Shown here piece after piece: positions 22,827-23,848 of a DNA stretch of 23,848 nucleotides. Below the pieces are notes generated by a model. The model was not told the origin of the DNA. It did no database searches and worked only from the letters and a program-made list of their open reading frames with translations. This stretch comes from CAZZCN01 sp964652975 (GTDB lineage Bacteria; Bacillota; Clostridia; Saccharofermentanales; UBA5734), in the NCBI GenBank assembly GCA_964652975.1, contig CAZZCN010000050.1, positions 1 through 23,848 on the forward strand. Direction: 5' to 3'. The number at the start of each line of letters is the position of its first letter. Within the stretch, counting starts at the first letter, position 1. The position numbers were made by a program, and so were the translations under genes.

Positions 22827-23531
22827 ATGGCTAACAATATAACAGTCAATAAGACACTCAGAATTTTAATACCGGTAGTGGCAATCCCACTGGTTATAAT
22901 ACTTGGAATCATCCTTTTAAATGACAGGCAGTATGCATTTATCTCATTTGCAGTCGCAATACTTGCAAGCGTGCCATTCTTCATGGTGTTCGAGAATCGG
23001 GGTATCAAGGGCAAAAGCAATACAAGAAGACTTGTTATTCTTGCCACCATGGTTACAATTTCAGTTCTGGGGAGATTTATTTTTGCTGTTATACCTTTCT
23101 TTAAGCCGGTTACGGCCATAGTAATTGTGGTAGCCATCTACTTTGGGTCGGAGATGGGATTCATGTGCGGTGCACTGTCCGCCTTGATTTCAAACTTCTA
23201 TTTCATGCAAGGTCCATGGACCCCGTTTCAGATGTTCGCTTGGGGTTTTATCGGGTTGCTTGCCGGACTCTTGTCTAAATATTTGAAAGACAATCCCATA
23301 TATCTGTCGATTTTCGGAGTTTTTGCCGCCTTGCTGTTTTCACTTGCCATGGACATATGGGTCGGTATGGGAATTGACGGAGCATTCGATTTTTCACGTT
23401 ATATCGCCGCCATTGTAACATCAGCACCAGCAACTTTGATATATGCAATATCCAATATTGTTTTTTTGCTTCTGTTGACAAAGCCTATCGGTAAAAAACT
23501 GGAAAGAATAAAGGTAAAGTACGGGGTGTGA
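22827..23531 (+). CDS. ECF transporter substrate-binding S component (possibly cobalamin/corrinoid)
   Basis: Integral membrane protein of 234 aa with about six or more hydrophobic segments. It has the GSEMGFMCGALSALISNF segment (about 107-125) and QGPWTPFQMFAWG (about 128-140), typical of S components that bind vitamins. Its length resembles the CbrT-like group (cobalamin and precursors) more than the shorter riboflavin or thiamin binders. The assignment to corrinoids rests mainly on the neighbouring DUF4430 and toroid genes. Start: GAAGGG (22815-22820) lies 6 nt before ATG 22827. An ATG at 22764 inside the ATPase gene has no ribosome site. It is the last gene of the operon. Confidence 0.85.
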   Translation: MANNITVNKTLRILIPVVAIPLVIILGIILLNDRQYAFISFAVAILASVPFFMVFENRGIKGKSNTRRLVILATMVTISVLGRFIFAVIPFFKPVTAIVIVVAIYFGSEMGFMCGALSALISNFYFMQGPWTPFQMFAWGFIGLLAGLLSKYLKDNPIYLSIFGVFAALLFSLAMDIWVGMGIDGAFDFSRYIAAIVTSAPATLIYAISNIVFLLLLTKPIGKKLERIKVKYGV

Positions 23532-23539
23532 AAATGTGG

Positions 23540-23794
23540 CTAAACAATAAGATATGTCTTAAGTTTTTCGACAAGCACAAATACTTTGGTGCCAGGAGCA
23601 CTTTGTGACGGCAGCTTTTTACCATTAAGTCTGTCAAGCTTTTTTGCATTTTCAATGGCAGTATTAATAAATGGTAATAGCACATCAAACATATCCGTTC
23701 GGCTCTTATAATATTTACCTAGTGATATCTTTGTCAGACAATCGGTCAACTTTGAAAAATATTCAATACGGTGAATGTCAGTTAAGGATATTAA
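23540..23794 (-). pseudogene. 3' part of an unidentified gene, probably frame-disrupted
   Basis: On the minus strand the frame ending at 23540 is open back to a TAG at 23795-23797. It reads coding-like: residues SLTDIHRIEYFSKL, then KYYKSRTDMFDVLLPF and the C-terminal KVFVLVEKLKTYLIV. No ATG with a ribosome site starts it; a TTG at 23749 is the only early candidate. The adjacent frame (23778-23848) looks like the same gene upstream. Convergent with the ECF operon. I do not recognise the product. Confidence 0.5.
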
Positions 23795-23848
23795 CTAAAT
23801 ACGGATCAGCACCATACCTGCCTTCTAAATATTGCTTGTCATATGCGG
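23778..23848 (-). CDS. Unidentified partial gene running off the window end
   Basis: On the minus strand, a frame open from the window edge to TGA at 23778-23780 reads YDKQYLEGRYGADPYLVNIL. The wording looks like genuine protein. It either ends here as a separate gene or continues in the other frame (23540-23794) after a frameshift at about 23781-23794. Too short to identify. Confidence 0.4.
   Translation of the reverse strand, partial: AYDKQYLEGRYGADPYLVNILN

Overview
The window is low-GC Firmicutes-type chromosome, most likely from an anaerobic member of the class Clostridia. The basis is strong AGGAGG-type ribosome sites, TTG starts, consensus sigma-A promoters, the order infC-rpmI-rplT followed by a TrmH-family methyltransferase, a KtrA/KtrB-like potassium locus, an MtaA/CmuA-like protein and ECF transport genes. 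I cannot place it to genus.

Layout. (1) 7-306: a tRNA cluster (Val-TAC, Asp-GTC, Phe-GAA) closed by an intrinsic terminator. (2) 364-4463: a probable sugar or sugar-acid catabolic locus under a GntR/FadR-type regulator. It holds a cupin, a short-chain dehydrogenase whose catalytic Tyr reads Phe, a metallo-beta-lactamase-fold hydrolase and an aldose-epimerase-like protein. Matching ATTGTATA palindromes lie before the regulator and before the cupin. (3) 4580-6017: the translation operon infC-rpmI-rplT, with a consensus promoter, an attenuator-like leader, a non-ATG infC start and a strong terminator. (4) 6191-9866: an rRNA/tRNA 2'-O-methyltransferase, two adjacent RCK/TrkA-type subunits, and a convergent TrkH/KtrB potassium channel gene. 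(5) 10027-12576, minus strand: a PhoB/PhoR-like two-component pair. (6) 12936-14291: a uroporphyrinogen-decarboxylase-fold (MtaA/CmuA-like) protein fused to a thioredoxin-like CAPC domain. (7) 14504-16669: a divergent protein that reads as a degenerate MobA-like nucleotidyltransferase domain plus a YqeB-like domain, split by a long acidic linker. (8) 16873-23531: a tight operon with a cell-surface DUF4430 protein, a membrane-anchored alpha/alpha-toroid (prenyltransferase-repeat) protein, a second membrane-anchored DUF4430 protein, then EcfT, a fused double EcfA ATPase and an S component. (9) 23540-23848, minus strand: the end of an unidentified, apparently frame-disrupted gene.

The most interesting region is (8). 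Animal intrinsic factor and transcobalamin bind cobalamin between an alpha/alpha toroid and a DUF4430-type beta domain. Here the same two fold types are encoded as separate surface proteins in one operon with a complete ECF importer. The reading I favour is a split, transcobalamin-like corrinoid capture system that hands ligand to an ECF transporter. The ligand is inferred from folds and context. No cobalamin riboswitch is visible upstream.
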